64,000 nucleotides of DNA from Enoplolaimus lenunculus (taxonomy: Eukaryota > Nematoda > Enoplea > Enoplida > Thoracostomopsidae). The DNA lies in contig JASANG010003825.1 in assembly GCA_030248215.1 (NCBI GenBank), positions 124,001-188,000 on the forward strand, given 5' to 3'. Below the pieces are notes generated by a model. It had not been told where the DNA came from. It ran no database searches and saw nothing but the letters and a program-made list of their open reading frames with translations. Below, piece after piece: positions 1 through 9,606 of the stretch (its first letter is position 1; each line of letters begins with the position of its first letter). The translations under genes were made by a program, and so were the position numbers.

Positions 1-82
1 GTGCATATGTACATATATTTATATTTTTATGGTTATGCCAAATCTTCGTTTTAAAATTTATATATGTATTTATATATACATA

Positions 83-275
83 CACTGTAAAAAATGGGGA
101 GTCAAATTGACTCTCGGAAATAGGATTTTCCTGACTCCATCAGAGTCAAATTGGACTCACTGAGCGATTGAGTGAATCGAATTTGACTCTGGCTGCGTCA
201 ATTTTGACTGAGTTTGTGTAGTCAGGAAAAGCCTTTTTCCGAGAAAGTCAATTTGACTCCGCATTTTTTACAGTG
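83..275. mobile_element. Foldback MITE, Tc1/mariner-like, TA target site
   Basis: A 193-bp palindromic element. It begins CACTGTAAAAAATG and ends with the reverse complement CATTTTTTACAGTG, and a TA dinucleotide flanks each end (81-82 and 276-277). Complementarity continues inward (GGAGTCAAATTGACT, then TTTTCCTGACT), so the element can fold into a near-complete hairpin. There is no coding potential. TA duplication and perfect short ends fit a non-autonomous Tc1/mariner-type MITE; the superfamily is inferred from the target site only. Confidence 0.75.
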
Positions 276-309
276 TATCTGTATGATATATAATACACAA
301 TAAAGGGGT

Positions 310-403
310 TAGACCTTTTCATTTAGGTACAAGCTAGGCTTAGGCTATTCTTAGGACTTCGGGTAAGCTTAGGGTTAGGTTTAGGCTTAGGCTTAGGCTC
401 AGG
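310..403 (+). repeat. Degenerate TTAGGC-like tract
   Basis: Imperfect repeats of TTAGGC and variants (TTAGGG, TTAGGT, TTAAGC). The cleanest run is at about 383-400. The motif is the nematode telomere hexamer, but the array is short and decayed, so it is interstitial. The Polinton at 410-8050 is inserted in it, and the tract resumes at 8051. Confidence 0.6.
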
Positions 404-409
404 ATAAGG

Positions 410-641
410 AGTAGTATATATATTAGGGACATTATAGACACAGCGGATTGCGGATTCTCGGATTAACCATTAGTGCACGTGCTTATTAGTGTTTACTAGA
501 TTTTGTTTTGAGGTCGTTAGTGCTGGTTCGGTGCTTGCCTAATTAAAAATTAATAATAGGTAATTAGTGGGGTGGGTCTTGAAACATGCAGTATAGCATA
601 ACTTTCTGTGTTTTTCTTTTCCATATTTAAAATTTTGGTAA
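410..641 (+). repeat. Polinton left terminal inverted repeat
   Basis: Pairs with 7821-8050 in inverted orientation over about 230 bp with around ten substitutions and a few small gaps. The outermost bases are AGTAGTATATA, with an AG start as is common for Polintons. Similarity fades inward after TTTTGGTAA. Confidence 0.85.
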
Positions 642-834
642 TTACTATCAGAATAGTTTATATAGCTAGTATTTTACTAAGTTCGTATGACAATGTTGTT
701 TAGTAAAGTAATTTGAAACGTTCACTGCATGTGCTACTCATTTTAATTAATACAATATAAGAGCACGAACGTATTTGAACACCGGTTTTATTATTGTGAA
801 TAAGCATACGCAAACAAAAATTTAGTGTTTTATA

Positions 835-1122
835 TCAATTAGTCATTTCCAAACATCCGCCAGGCTTCATGTGGACCCACTGACTTGGCTGCTTGTAATG
901 GCAAGCTAGGCAGCTACTCTTTTTCTTTCTTGCGTTAAGATTTCTTTTCCATATTTTCTTTATTTGTTTGCGGGTTGCAACCATGTCTATTCCCGTTACT
1001 TCTTTGACTGCTTCCCAGTAATTTCTTTCCCATTGTTCATCATCAAATTCAGCTCGATTCATTACATTAAATATGTTTTTCGCTAACATATTCATACTTA
1101 ATATCTTAAAATAAATAAACAC
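835..1122 (-). pseudogene. Unrecognised reading frame inside the Polinton
   Basis: An open stretch of about 95 codons just inside the left inverted repeat, pointing outward. It is rich in lysine, arginine and tryptophan, with two cysteines near the C-terminus. I do not recognise a family. Its position, next to a terminus and opposite to the structural genes, is where Polintons often carry a transcription unit of their own, but it may be a chance frame. Nothing recognisable lies between it and the capsid region at about 1660. Confidence 0.3.
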
Positions 1123-1659
1123 GGTTTCGATTATATTTTGTGAATAGGTGATCTATATTATAATCAAGTTTTATCGTTAATAACAATTGATAGTGGCAAA
1201 GCAATCGCCATGACTATCTACCGTTTGCCCTGTCTCCTTCAATTTACCCTCTATTCGCTCAGGTTTTCAAGTAATACGTTCACTATTAAACGCCACACTG
1301 TTCAACTTTTATTACATCAAATCAGCAATGGTTCCGTAGATATTCCGTCCTCAAGTACAATTCTTTTTGTATAGAAATAAGCTATACTGTCTTTATCTTG
1401 TTTGTACTGCATCATATCATTGTTTTTCAGTCTGAATCCGTAGTTCGTTCCACCTCTCTTCTCTTTTGTTTTCAGTACCTCCATAAACATCAGTTTTGTT
1501 ATATTTATTAGTTACTTTTGATAATCCTTTGCTTTATACCTTTTTATCACCATCACTAGTCCAACCATGTTTTTCAATTTAGGGCAATCATGCAGCGTTT
1601 CAGGCCTTGACTTGACAACATTACCCCTATATTCAAGATGAAATTGAAAGTGTTCAAGT

Positions 1660-2790
1660 TGTTGAAAGTGCTTGTTTTACGGGACTTCCCTCAGATGATC
1701 ATTTAACCCATCTTGTATTTCGTTTCGGTGGTTCGACGGATTACATAGATGTAGATTCAATTATGTTATATTTACAGGTAGAACTTATAAAAAAATCGTC
1801 ACCACCAGCTAAAAAGCCTAAGAGGGCATTAGATGATGTGGAAGGTCCTGCAAACTTATTCCTGTACTCAATGTTTGAAAAGGTGGAGTTAAAGATAGCG
1901 GAAAAACAATATCTCTGGAACAGTCTAATTATCCTTATATAATGTATACACTCTTTCATCTTTATTTTCCACTTACTGCTCGCAAAAGTTTATTACAGAC
2001 GGCGGGATACGAACCAGATATGCCATATGCAGTTGACAACGCCCCCGATGCAATAGCTAAGCATGTGGCAAATTTAAACAACAATAATGGAGAGGTATAT
2101 GGTCGGGTATTCACATATTTCTTAAATAGTGGTAGATTTGTGCCAGGAAACTTACCAATAACATTAGTGTTTCATCGTACGAAACCTACATTTTGCATAA
2201 TAGGTAAAACTGATACCAACTACAAAATTAAAGTAAAAGCGGCTAAACTGTAGTACACTCCATATGTTACACTATCTCCACCAAGTTTAAGTAAGTACCA
2301 ACGAATACTCTCGCAAACAGGTTTTTATTATCCAGTGGTAAAACATACTATAGCTATAAAGTCAATCGTAGTGGGTGATATGAATGTTTCGTGGTCTTTT
2401 ATAAGCAACGGAAAGGTTCCAAGCGAATTGTATTAATGCAAGTGCGTGCATCAGCGTACAATGGACAGGTTGATAAGAACCCATACAATTTTGAAGACTT
2501 TGGCTTGCATAGCTTACAGGTACTCCACAACAGTGCTCCTCACGTTTAAAAAATTTGGTGACATATTCAGATCCCACATAAATTTCTTTAAAGGTACACT
2601 TTTGTAACCTTGACCCAGGGTTTGACGCTTTTGGTTATGGCGCTGGGTATTTCATGATACCTATTACACTAACAAGAGACGGGTCTACTAATTGTGGTTA
2701 CCAATCCACTCAAGAATTTGGTAATGTTGATCTTGAGATAATTTATTCCAACAGTCATTCTACTGGCTATGGTAGAACATGAAAGCATCT
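1660..2790 (+). pseudogene. Polinton hexon-like major capsid protein (relic)
   Basis: Broken relic of a double-jelly-roll major capsid protein. Recognisable pieces include a segment with DYIDVDS followed by LYLQVEL, a PANLFLYSMFEKVEL segment that corresponds to the family's conserved N-x-L-h-S-L-F region, and a downstream part resembling the family's 'G-x-hLPN-x-h-L-x-I-x-L' strand followed by FCII. These are hallmarks of Polinton/adintovirus capsid proteins; the match is by memory of family motifs. The gene precedes the packaging ATPase, a usual neighbour in these elements. It is clearly non-functional here. Confidence 0.6.
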
Positions 2791-2799
2791 TAAATTTGA

Positions 2800-3341
2800 A
2801 GCAAAATGGAGACTTTTCTTGGCAACAGTAAACAACCTATGCTTCTAGAAGCACCATATAATGCTACTGTCTCAGATCTACCCGATCTGGCAAAAGCTAT
2901 TTCGTAAGGCAACTAGTGCAAAATATTGAAGCAACTCACAAAATTCCATTTGAACGAATTTATTATTGTCATAGTATGCCTGAAACTGAGTTATTAAGAC
3001 TAAAAGGAGTATCTCTAGTGCCTACGTTCCCAGATTTTATACTCGAAGAAACTGAAGTGTCAGTGCAAACTCTGGTTATACTCGATGATTTTATGGATTC
3101 CCTTGTTGGCGATAAAAAGGTTATTACGTTATTTACCAAAATGAGACATATGCTAGTTTCAGTACTATTTATCGTTCAGAACCTATACTTTTGTCGCAAG
3201 ATTGGACCCTGCCTACGTAGGAATACTGATTATTACTTTTTATTTGAAAATAGGGGTTATAAAGCTATGATAAATTCTCTAGGGGCTAGGATGTCTCCCG
3301 GCAAGAAAATTATCTTCCTGGAGCATACAGAAAAGCATTAA
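2800..3341 (+). pseudogene. Polinton A32/FtsK-like genome-packaging ATPase (relic)
   Basis: The longest open part (2916-3341) carries a Walker B-like strand, LVILDDFMDS, followed by the sensor-like region VSVLFIVQNLYF and a C-terminal YKAMINSLGARM segment. Both are arranged as in poxvirus A32-like packaging ATPases of Polintons. These enzymes pump DNA into capsids in related viruses. The copy is incomplete. Its place directly after the capsid relic supports the call. Confidence 0.6.
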
Positions 3342-3451
3342 AATAATTACATCGGTATCTGATGATAAATCTTAAACCAGAAGTACCGACTGAGTTTGTA
3401 TTATCAGAGGGACTTTTACCACATGAACAGGTATATTTATACATATAACAA

Positions 3452-3773
3452 TGAGTCAGGATGTTAAAAATAACCTAGATACGTTTCAGTTTCTCGAGAA
3501 GGCAGATAAGCAGTACGTAAAGTGTATTCTTTCAAATGGTCACCATCTCTTGTTCGAGCAATTGCAGAAATATGCCGTAATGTTGAAAAAGGGAATCTAA
3601 AATTAACGAGACCTCAAGTAGCCTGGGTTAAAAAAGACAAGCGAAAAATTTCCACCCTCGCATCTCGGAGGGTTTCAATAACTCATAAGAAAGTTGTATT
3701 AAAAAGAGTAGGCACATTATTAGTACCATTGCTTATAAAACTTGTTAAATCTATATTTCAAACATTGTTTTAA
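3452..3773 (+). pseudogene. Polinton adenovirus pX/core-like basic protein
   Basis: A basic protein containing SLVRAIAEICRNVEKGNLKLT, then a lysine/arginine-rich middle, then a hydrophobic tail with LLVPLLIKL. This layout (helical 'R-A-h-x-E-h', basic stretch, hydrophobic end) resembles the adenovirus pX-like protein of adintoviruses and Polintons, a small DNA-condensing or membrane-active virion protein. It sits between the ATPase and the next conserved small gene. Identification rests on layout and remembered motifs, not on a search. Confidence 0.5.
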
Positions 3774-3774
3774 T

Positions 3775-4184
3775 ATGTCTGAACCAAGACGCTATGCTCT
3801 ACTCTATTTGAAAAGCTTAAATCTAAACCGCAAGAAGAGCAACCACCCTCACATAATCCTACAATTATAGTAAACCGTGTTCCTGAATCAAAAAAATTAC
3901 AAGATATTGTAGACGTTATACCTCGTCATATACATAATAAAGCTAAAATACTTGCTCATTATCTTGAAGATCATATAACTCTTAATAATCAAGAACACGT
4001 GGTATATAAAGACGGTAGTATTGGATCACACGTCCTCGACCTTATACGTTACTATACATTGTCTCCAATTTTACGCACACCTCGACCCCCTGACGCAGCA
4101 CGTTTTGAAATACTTATAAAAGAAGCTGGTGTTCCTTCAAGTGCTCTAAAACGGAATAATGAACAACCACGCTGGAAAACTTGA
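3775..4184 (+). pseudogene. Conserved Polinton small protein of unknown role
   Basis: The downstream part reads HNKAKILAHYLEDHI, then GSIGSHVLDLIRYY, then FEILIKEAGVPSSAL. A protein with 'K-A-x-x-h-L-x-Y-h-E' and 'D-G-S-x-G-S-H-h-L-D-L' is, as I remember, a recurrent companion of the pX-like gene in invertebrate Polintons. Function is unknown; a virion-associated or DNA-binding role is only guessed from its position. Its 3' end overlaps the start of the NADAR gene by 26 nt. Confidence 0.45.
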
Positions 4185-4656
4185 TCAATACGTTGTTGAT
4201 AATATGCTGTTCTACAGTGGCTGGTCACCCTTATCAAATTTTCATGTTGCACGGTTTAACTCTGGTGGTGTCACGTATCATAGTTCAGAGCAATACTATC
4301 AGGCGAAAAAAGCATACCACTTCAAGGACATTGACTCATACTATCGAATTCTACAGTGTCGATCGCCATCCAAAGCTTTTCAGTTATCCCTAGAAATCAA
4401 AGGATATGATGAGACAGACTGGGTAAAAATAAAATATGATAACATGTTGGAGGCCTTATGGTCAAAATTTGAAAATAACTCTGCGGCGAGACAGCGTTTA
4501 CTTAGCACTGGGGATAAGCAATTGGTATTTGTATCCAAATATGACTCTTATTTTGGCTCAGGACTTGATGCCCATGACCCCCATGATAATATACCTGGAA
4601 ATAATGTATTAGGTGTATTGTTAACGATAGTTAGAGATGGTTTAAATAAATCATGA
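4159..4656 (+). CDS. NADAR-domain protein (YbiA/DUF1768 family), Polinton cargo
   Basis: 165 codons that read as one uninterrupted frame inside an otherwise broken Polinton. Visible family motifs are PLSNF (about residues 24-28), the signature YHSSEQYYQAKKA (about 40-52), KYDNMLEALWSKF (about 92-104), a DSYFGSG strand (about 130-136) and GNNVLGVLLTIVR (about 147-159). These cover the whole NADAR fold, whose usual length is about 140-160 residues. NADAR proteins are N-glycosidases acting on ADP-ribose or ribose-phosphate derivatives; some remove ADP-ribose from guanine in DNA and some process riboflavin intermediates. The usual W-G of the late motif is F-G here. It overlaps the preceding small gene, so it belongs to the element's plus-strand cluster. 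A role in countering host or rival nucleotide modification is inference. Confidence 0.8.
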   Translation: MNNHAGKLDQYVVDNMLFYSGWSPLSNFHVARFNSGGVTYHSSEQYYQAKKAYHFKDIDSYYRILQCRSPSKAFQLSLEIKGYDETDWVKIKYDNMLEALWSKFENNSAARQRLLSTGDKQLVFVSKYDSYFGSGLDAHDPHDNIPGNNVLGVLLTIVRDGLNKS

Positions 4657-4722
4657 TTGTTTGTGTATTGTTTACGATAAATTAAAAATATTCATTAAAA
4701 GACGCATTATACCACTTTAGGC

Positions 4723-4899
4723 ATGGATACTCGCATAATACTAACAATAGTACTAGTTTTGGTAGCGGCAGTATTGGTACTGACCTTAGGTTTACTACCA
4801 AGAAATAACAGGCCAACTGTGAACCTATGTTTTGATGACTGGCGCAATGACTCTTTTGAAAATTGGAACCCTGCTAATGGGTATAAGGTGCAATGCTAA
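4723..4899 (+). CDS. Small single-pass membrane protein, Polinton gene
   Basis: 58 codons with an ATG start. Residues about 5-24 form one strongly hydrophobic segment (IILTIVLVLVAAVLVLTLGL). A short polar C-terminal part follows with two tryptophans and two cysteines. No family was recognised. Small one-helix proteins are common in Polinton and adintovirus structural clusters, and this one lies in line after the NADAR gene with the same orientation. It could also be a chance frame, but the clean hydrophobic helix behind a start codon argues for a gene. Confidence 0.45.
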   Translation: MDTRIILTIVLVLVAAVLVLTLGLLPRNNRPTVNLCFDDWRNDSFENWNPANGYKVQC

Positions 4900-4999
4900 A
4901 TAGAAATACTAGCAATATTCAGTTTAATATATTTGTAACCCCTCCGCAAAACGTAAAATGGAGCGCCCATATTGTTTACTTATTTGACATATTTGAAGA

Positions 5000-5409
5000 C
5001 ATGTTCCTTAATTTACCCATAAAATATTAACAGATATTGGTCCTGATTAGAACTCGCAGGGCAGCTCGTGCATTCAATATCGAAAATTCCTCACAAGTAG
5101 ATGCAGTGTTTCTTTCAAAATTGGCAACGTTTGATCTTAGTCAGGTACTTAGTGATAAAGTTTTTGGGCTTAGTTTACGCCGTGCACAATAATCACGCTT
5201 TTTTCAGTGACATCATGATAGGTAAAACAATAGAGTCTCTTAAATACTATGAACTTAATGTAACACTTACGGTACAATCACTTTATAAATGTATGAATCG
5301 TAAATCTATTATTAGCGCAGAACCACATGTTGTCATAATATCTAATTCATTAGCTACATCGATTGCTTTTGAAATTGTCAGTAATTTTTTGATTAAATGG
5401 CGTTACTAA
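5000..5409 (+). pseudogene. Possible superfamily-3/Rep-like helicase fragment
   Basis: The open part holds EPHVVIISNS, resembling the 'P-H-V-V-V-F-x-N' strand (motif C, sensor) of superfamily-3 helicases in CRESS-type Rep proteins and parvovirus-like initiators. It is preceded by a KYYELN segment. No Walker A is evident. Polintons usually replicate with their own protein-primed polymerase, so such a helicase would be unusual here. The match is short and could be fortuitous. It is a relic in any case. Confidence 0.25.
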
Positions 5410-5654
5410 ATTAATTTTCATCGTTTATTGTATAGATACAGACATACACAAAAAATGAGTAAATAGTACACATCATACACGCGGTTAAATCAATTTTTTA
5501 TTCTTATGTCTCAATTAAACCTTTAACTGACATTTCAATCTTTTACGTAACCCCTAAAAATAATTAATTACCCTCACTTTTTACTTTTCTGTATTACAAA
5601 ACTTGTAATTAATTGCCACCATTACATTTTATTAAAACACAATATTATATTTTA

Positions 5655-6565
5655 TTAAAACGCACAATTTTTCCATTGCACACAAAAACAAGTTTTATGC
5701 TTCACTTTAATTATAATTCCAGAATCAGTATATATCTGATGCAGTTGCGCCCTGACCAATGATACCCCACCAATACTGACCTCAGCACCATCTTTGAGCT
5801 TGTAATAGAGTTCGGAGAGTGTGGATATTTGAGTGGGGTGCTCAGCTCCACCAGTATTCAATGAGTATAATGCCGGAATTATTTTATTGCCGCCAGCCGA
5901 TGTGAATTCCAGTGCAACTGTCTCAATACTTATCTGAGTAACTGGAAAGTCGGCATTCATTGTGGAAATTCTCGTTACTATCGCCGTACCCCCGTTGTTG
6001 AATGCGACACGGAACCCTTCAAATGTAGAAAAATTTCTTGAATTAGGCGGCTCGAAATCGGTTGGCTTGACGGACAATTCTCGACGCTTAGGGGGTCGGC
6101 CAGGGAACGGGGAGGAATTGGGGTGTATTCTAATTCCGGGGTTTTGACTTCGATGCGCATGGGTTCCATAGTTGGTGACGAATACGGTATATCAAGTCCA
6201 TACATTGCCGCGTAACAAAACTAAAAGAAATACAACACTATTTCTAAATAACAAATATGAATTGAGCAACCGATTAATGTAACAGTAGTAGGAATTATTG
6301 CACTTCGTTTTTTGGTACTCGTATATTATCATTAAAAGTAAAGCTCTATATTGTAAAGTGAAAAGTTTTTAGTTTTTGTTGACAGAATTCGTGTAACGTT
6401 TAGTTTCGATTTGTAGCACAATAACGTATTGGTTTCACAGAATCACCGCTATTTCAAACAACCAACTTACATCATTGGGATGTGCGACACAAAAACCGTC
6501 ATTATCTTCATCTTGTGTTAAGTCAATAAGTTCCGGCTCTACTGGGTTGTCCTAAAAGTATTAAG
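5655..6565 (-). pseudogene. Spliced minus-strand Polinton gene with SUMO-interacting-like motif
   Basis: Open stretches at 5655-6077 and 5978-6205 on the minus strand are preceded by a short exon-like block at about 6471-6552. That block is bounded by an acceptor-like TTTTAG and a donor GTAAGT. The upstream block encodes ELIDLTQDEDN, a good match to a SUMO-interacting motif (hydrophobic I-D-L-T followed by acids). The downstream part is rich in Thr, Ser, Gly and Val and has no recognised family. It points against the structural genes, as regulatory or early genes of Polintons often do. The interpretation is tentative. Confidence 0.4.
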
Positions 6566-6569
6566 CCAA

Positions 6570-7820
6570 TAAAAATAATACGTCTTGGGGTGCAGGAACT
6601 ATAAAAATAGATTACACACTTATTCGTGATACAGACAAAACACAATTCGATACGGTACCATGTACAACCCTAACGATTAAGACGGTGAGACCTTGCTGCT
6701 TTGGTTACCTTTTATGAGCTACAATTTTGGTTTTAATTCTTCAACAGCGCTAAAATACTTTTTTGGGTTATAATACAGGAGCCAATTTTTAATTTACAAC
6801 TACATGTTTTTAGCTAAAGTGCATTGCTAAATAGAATCAAGGCTCATCTTACAAAAGTCCTATTCTTAATCCTATGACATATAGCCTACAAATTTTCCAA
6901 CTACATATACTACTTACATGTTATATTACAACGCACAAATCTTTTTTAAAACATGTGTACACATACTTACGTTTTTTAAAACATGGGTGGTGTTTTTAAT
7001 GTATAGAAATATACTTGTTTACTCTCACTCTTTAGTAATGTGTAGTATTGTGAAAATAGCACTTACCATGGCGTAGAAATTAGCAGCAGAGACCAAACGA
7101 AGAAAATTAATGATTATAAGTACGAGCAATATATTGCTAAAATAGTTATAGTAAAATGAGCGAAGTTTAATTTGGATGATATGTGAATTTGGAGAATGGG
7201 TTAAAATTATATGGCAAAAACTACGAGTTTAGTGAAAAAGTTGTAAAATTGATATTGTTGAAACTACCAAAATATGATCATCATGTATTAAAAATGAACA
7301 AAAGCTTACAATCTACGATACAAAGTACTAAAGGCAGGTCATTTACACAAAAATTGATTAAAATGGAATATGACTAAGCTAAAAAATGTATGAAAAGTCT
7401 TAGAATTATAAACTCCACAAACACTCCGTATTAAAATACGATAAAATTTTAAAACTACTGTTAAAACTAAACTAAAACAAATTTAAAACTGATTTCCAAA
7501 ACCAAACTGAAATAATAAAATTTCAAAATGAACCGAAACTGACGTAAATAATGACTACAATCTGGCGGAGGCTTCGATTTTAACTTAAAAGTTTACATAA
7601 AAGTACCGCTAATGATTACAATCTGTTGTACGATTCGATTTATTCCGAATTTAAAAGACCAAGCCGAAAACCATCTGTACAGTACTAAAATTTAGAAACC
7701 AAATACAATGAATTTTTAATGATCCATACCATTACATACACTTACATAAACTCTTGTTTAACACTAGCTACATAAATCGTTAATATTATAGAGTTTGTTC
7801 TTGCTATATAAACTAAGCAT
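6570..7820. other. Polinton interior without recognisable genes
   Basis: AT-rich sequence between the minus-strand gene and the right inverted repeat. The only open stretch of note (7183-7377, plus strand) is low-complexity and Lys/Leu-rich and resembles nothing I know. Polymerase or integrase remnants were looked for and not seen. Confidence 0.4.
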
Positions 7821-8050
7821 TTACCAAAATTTTAAATATGGAAAAGAAAAACACAGAAAGTTGTGCTATACTGCATGTTTCAAGATTCACCCCACTAATT
7901 ACCTATTATTAATTTTTAATTAGGCACGCACTGAACCTAGCACTAACATACCTCAAAACAAAATCTAGTAAACACTAATTAGCACGTGCACTAATGGTTA
8001 ATCCGAGAATCCGCAATCAGCTGTGTCTATAGTGTCCCTTATATACTACT
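7821..8050 (-). repeat. Polinton right terminal inverted repeat
   Basis: Reverse complement of 410-641 with about 95% identity. It ends ATACTACT immediately before the second ATAAGG target duplication at 8051-8056. Confidence 0.85.
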
Positions 8051-8265
8051 ATAAGGCTTATGCTTAGGTTTAGGCTATGGCTTACGCTTAAGCCAGGGCT
8101 TTGGTTTATGCTTACGCTTAGGCCTAGGCTTTGGCTTTGGCTTAGGTTCAGGCTTAAAAGCTTTGGCTTTGGCTTAGAACTAACGCGTAGGCTTAGGCGT
8201 GTCCTAGGTGTATGCTTACGTTTTGGTTTAGGTTTAGGCTTACGGTTTAGGTTTAAGTTTAGCCC
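8051..8265 (+). repeat. Degenerate TTAGGC-like array
   Basis: Continues the tract interrupted by the Polinton. It is built of TTAGGC, TTTGGC, TTACGC and TTATGC variants, in the same strand orientation as 310-403. It is heavily decayed and so does not look like a live telomere. Confidence 0.65.
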
Positions 8266-8490
8266 CGTTATCCCACTGTTCCGGCTGTCCCACTGTCCCC
8301 GCTGTCCAAGCAGTCCCCGCTGTCCCCCTAGTCCCCGTTTTTCCAGCTATCCCCGCTGTCCCAGCTGCCCCTGCAGTCCAAGCTGTCCCAACTGTCCCGC
8401 CGTCCCAAACGTCTCGTTGTCCCAACTTTCCCGCTGTCAAAACGGTCCCTCTGTCCCAGCTGTCTCCGCTATCCCAATTATATTTGTTGT
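8266..8490 (+). repeat. GC-rich CTGTCC(C) minisatellite
   Basis: About 225 bp of short irregular units around CCGCTGTCCCA, beginning directly where the TTAGGC-like array ends. The open frames across it on both strands (Pro/Cys/Ser-rich or Gly/Thr-rich) are products of the repeat, not genes. Confidence 0.7.
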
Positions 8491-8684
8491 GGATAGTTTC
8501 GTAAAACCCATTATAAGCTCCATCAGACCGTTGATAAATTAAATTTTGCGAAACTAACTTGACAAAGCAACACTGAGAAACTCGCGAGCCTAGCAAGCAA
8601 AAACCGAATAACTGAAAAACATGTTCTTTGTTGAATTGCGGAATAGGTGCAATTTTGTTGAAATCTCTTCAGCGGATCTGTTTA

Positions 8685-9032
8685 TTGTAGTGATCTGAAT
8701 AAGAGGGGTTGGGGACTGATATTTTTTGGCCTCCAGAGGGTAACCCCCTGCTATTCGGTTACTGTAGTGACCCGATTAAAAGGGGGACTGATATTTATTT
8801 GGCCTCTCCAGAGGGTACCCCCTCTGGTTATTCGGTTTTTAACCCACGCTAAGTACGCTTTAAAGTTTTGAACTAAAATTATTTGGTCCTGGAGTCATAT
8901 ATGCGCTACAATTAGGGTTAATTGTCATTTATGGACTCTAATTAGGATTTAGGGACGGACTCTAATTGATTCGGACTCAAAATGGGGACCCCCTCTTATT
9001 AGCCCTCCGCCTCTTTATTCGGGTCAATACAG
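8685..9032. mobile_element. MITE with TA target site and internal duplication
   Basis: The left end (TTGTAGTGATCTGAATAAGAGG) is an imperfect inverted copy of the right end, whose reverse complement starts CTGTATTGACCCGAATAAAGAGG. TA dinucleotides flank both ends (8683-8684 and 9033-9034). A second copy of the left end occurs internally at about 8761, so the element has an internal duplication or a nested insertion. No coding capacity. The boundaries are my best reading. Confidence 0.5.
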
Positions 9033-9363
9033 TACGGACTGTTATTTATTTCCAACCCGCCCTCCGCCACCCTTCGTTACAGATATATCCGGTATTGCAA
9101 CTATTCGTTGGATTAAACGTTTTTTGTATTGTGTCCATAGCTTAAGTAAGCGATAATGCAAGGTTATATATGCTTAGGAATGTACTTTCAAAACTTAAGT
9201 ACGCTTTAAGGTTTCGAACTAAACTTATTTGGTTTTGGAGTCAATTATGCGCTTAGTAATAACTAGTCAACACACTTGCACAAATGTGCAACTCGCATAA
9301 TGTACTGGACGGACGGCATATGCACAAATTAGAACGATATGCAGACATGTAATAGTTAATTAA

Positions 9364-9606
9364 CCCCTTCTCACATTGAGTTGCCTATAGCCAACTCAGC
9401 GCAGTGTATATACGTTAAATAATATATACAATTGCAACACGTATACATAGTACTAAATCACAAGACGTGAGAGCCCCCTCGGGCTCGATCGTCAAGCTCC
9501 TATAGCTGAGTGGTGATGGTATACGCCTTCCAGTCCAGTCAATGGAGTTCGAATCCTAGCATAAAAGTAGGTCTCAGGGGAAATTGAAAATATTCATGTG
9601 AGAAAT
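9364..9606. mobile_element. piggyBac-type MITE with tRNA-like Pol III boxes, copy 1
   Basis: Starts CCCCTTCTCACATTGAG directly after a TTAA (9360-9363). The far end carries TTCATGTGAGAAA but has lost the terminal CCC and TTAA, so this copy is frayed. Inside, on the plus strand, are a tRNA-like block with an A-box-like TAGCTGAGTGGT (about 9506) and, about 40 nt later, a B-box-like GAGTTCGAATCC (about 9545). The same block recurs in copies at 14648 and 55856. Family assignment rests on the TTAA target and CCCTTTCTCAC ends of the other copies. Confidence 0.65.

Larger units (their letters stand above)
410..8050 (+). mobile_element. Polinton/Maverick-type virus-like element (fossil)
   Basis: A 7.64-kb element bounded by terminal inverted repeats at 410-641 and 7821-8050. 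They begin AGTAGTATATA and are roughly 95% identical by eye. It is flanked by the perfect 6-bp target duplication ATAAGG (404-409 and 8051-8056), the duplication length typical of Polintons. Plus-strand parts in order are hexon-like major capsid protein, packaging ATPase, an adenovirus pX-like core protein, a conserved small protein, a NADAR-domain protein, a small membrane protein and a possible helicase fragment. A spliced gene lies on the minus strand near the right end. No protein-primed DNA polymerase or integrase was recognised. The element is broken, with roughly ten or more lesions across the structural genes. The similar ends and intact target duplication suggest a moderately young insertion. 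Confidence 0.85.

Noticed and set aside
8060-8596. Pro/Cys/Leu-rich and Gly/Thr-rich frames of 118-160 codons
   Set aside because: They run through the TTAGGC-like and CTGTCC repeats on both strands and have no other coding signs.
9490-9570. Functional tRNA gene in the MITE
   Set aside because: The block recurs within TTAA-flanked elements and does not fold into a canonical cloverleaf by eye.
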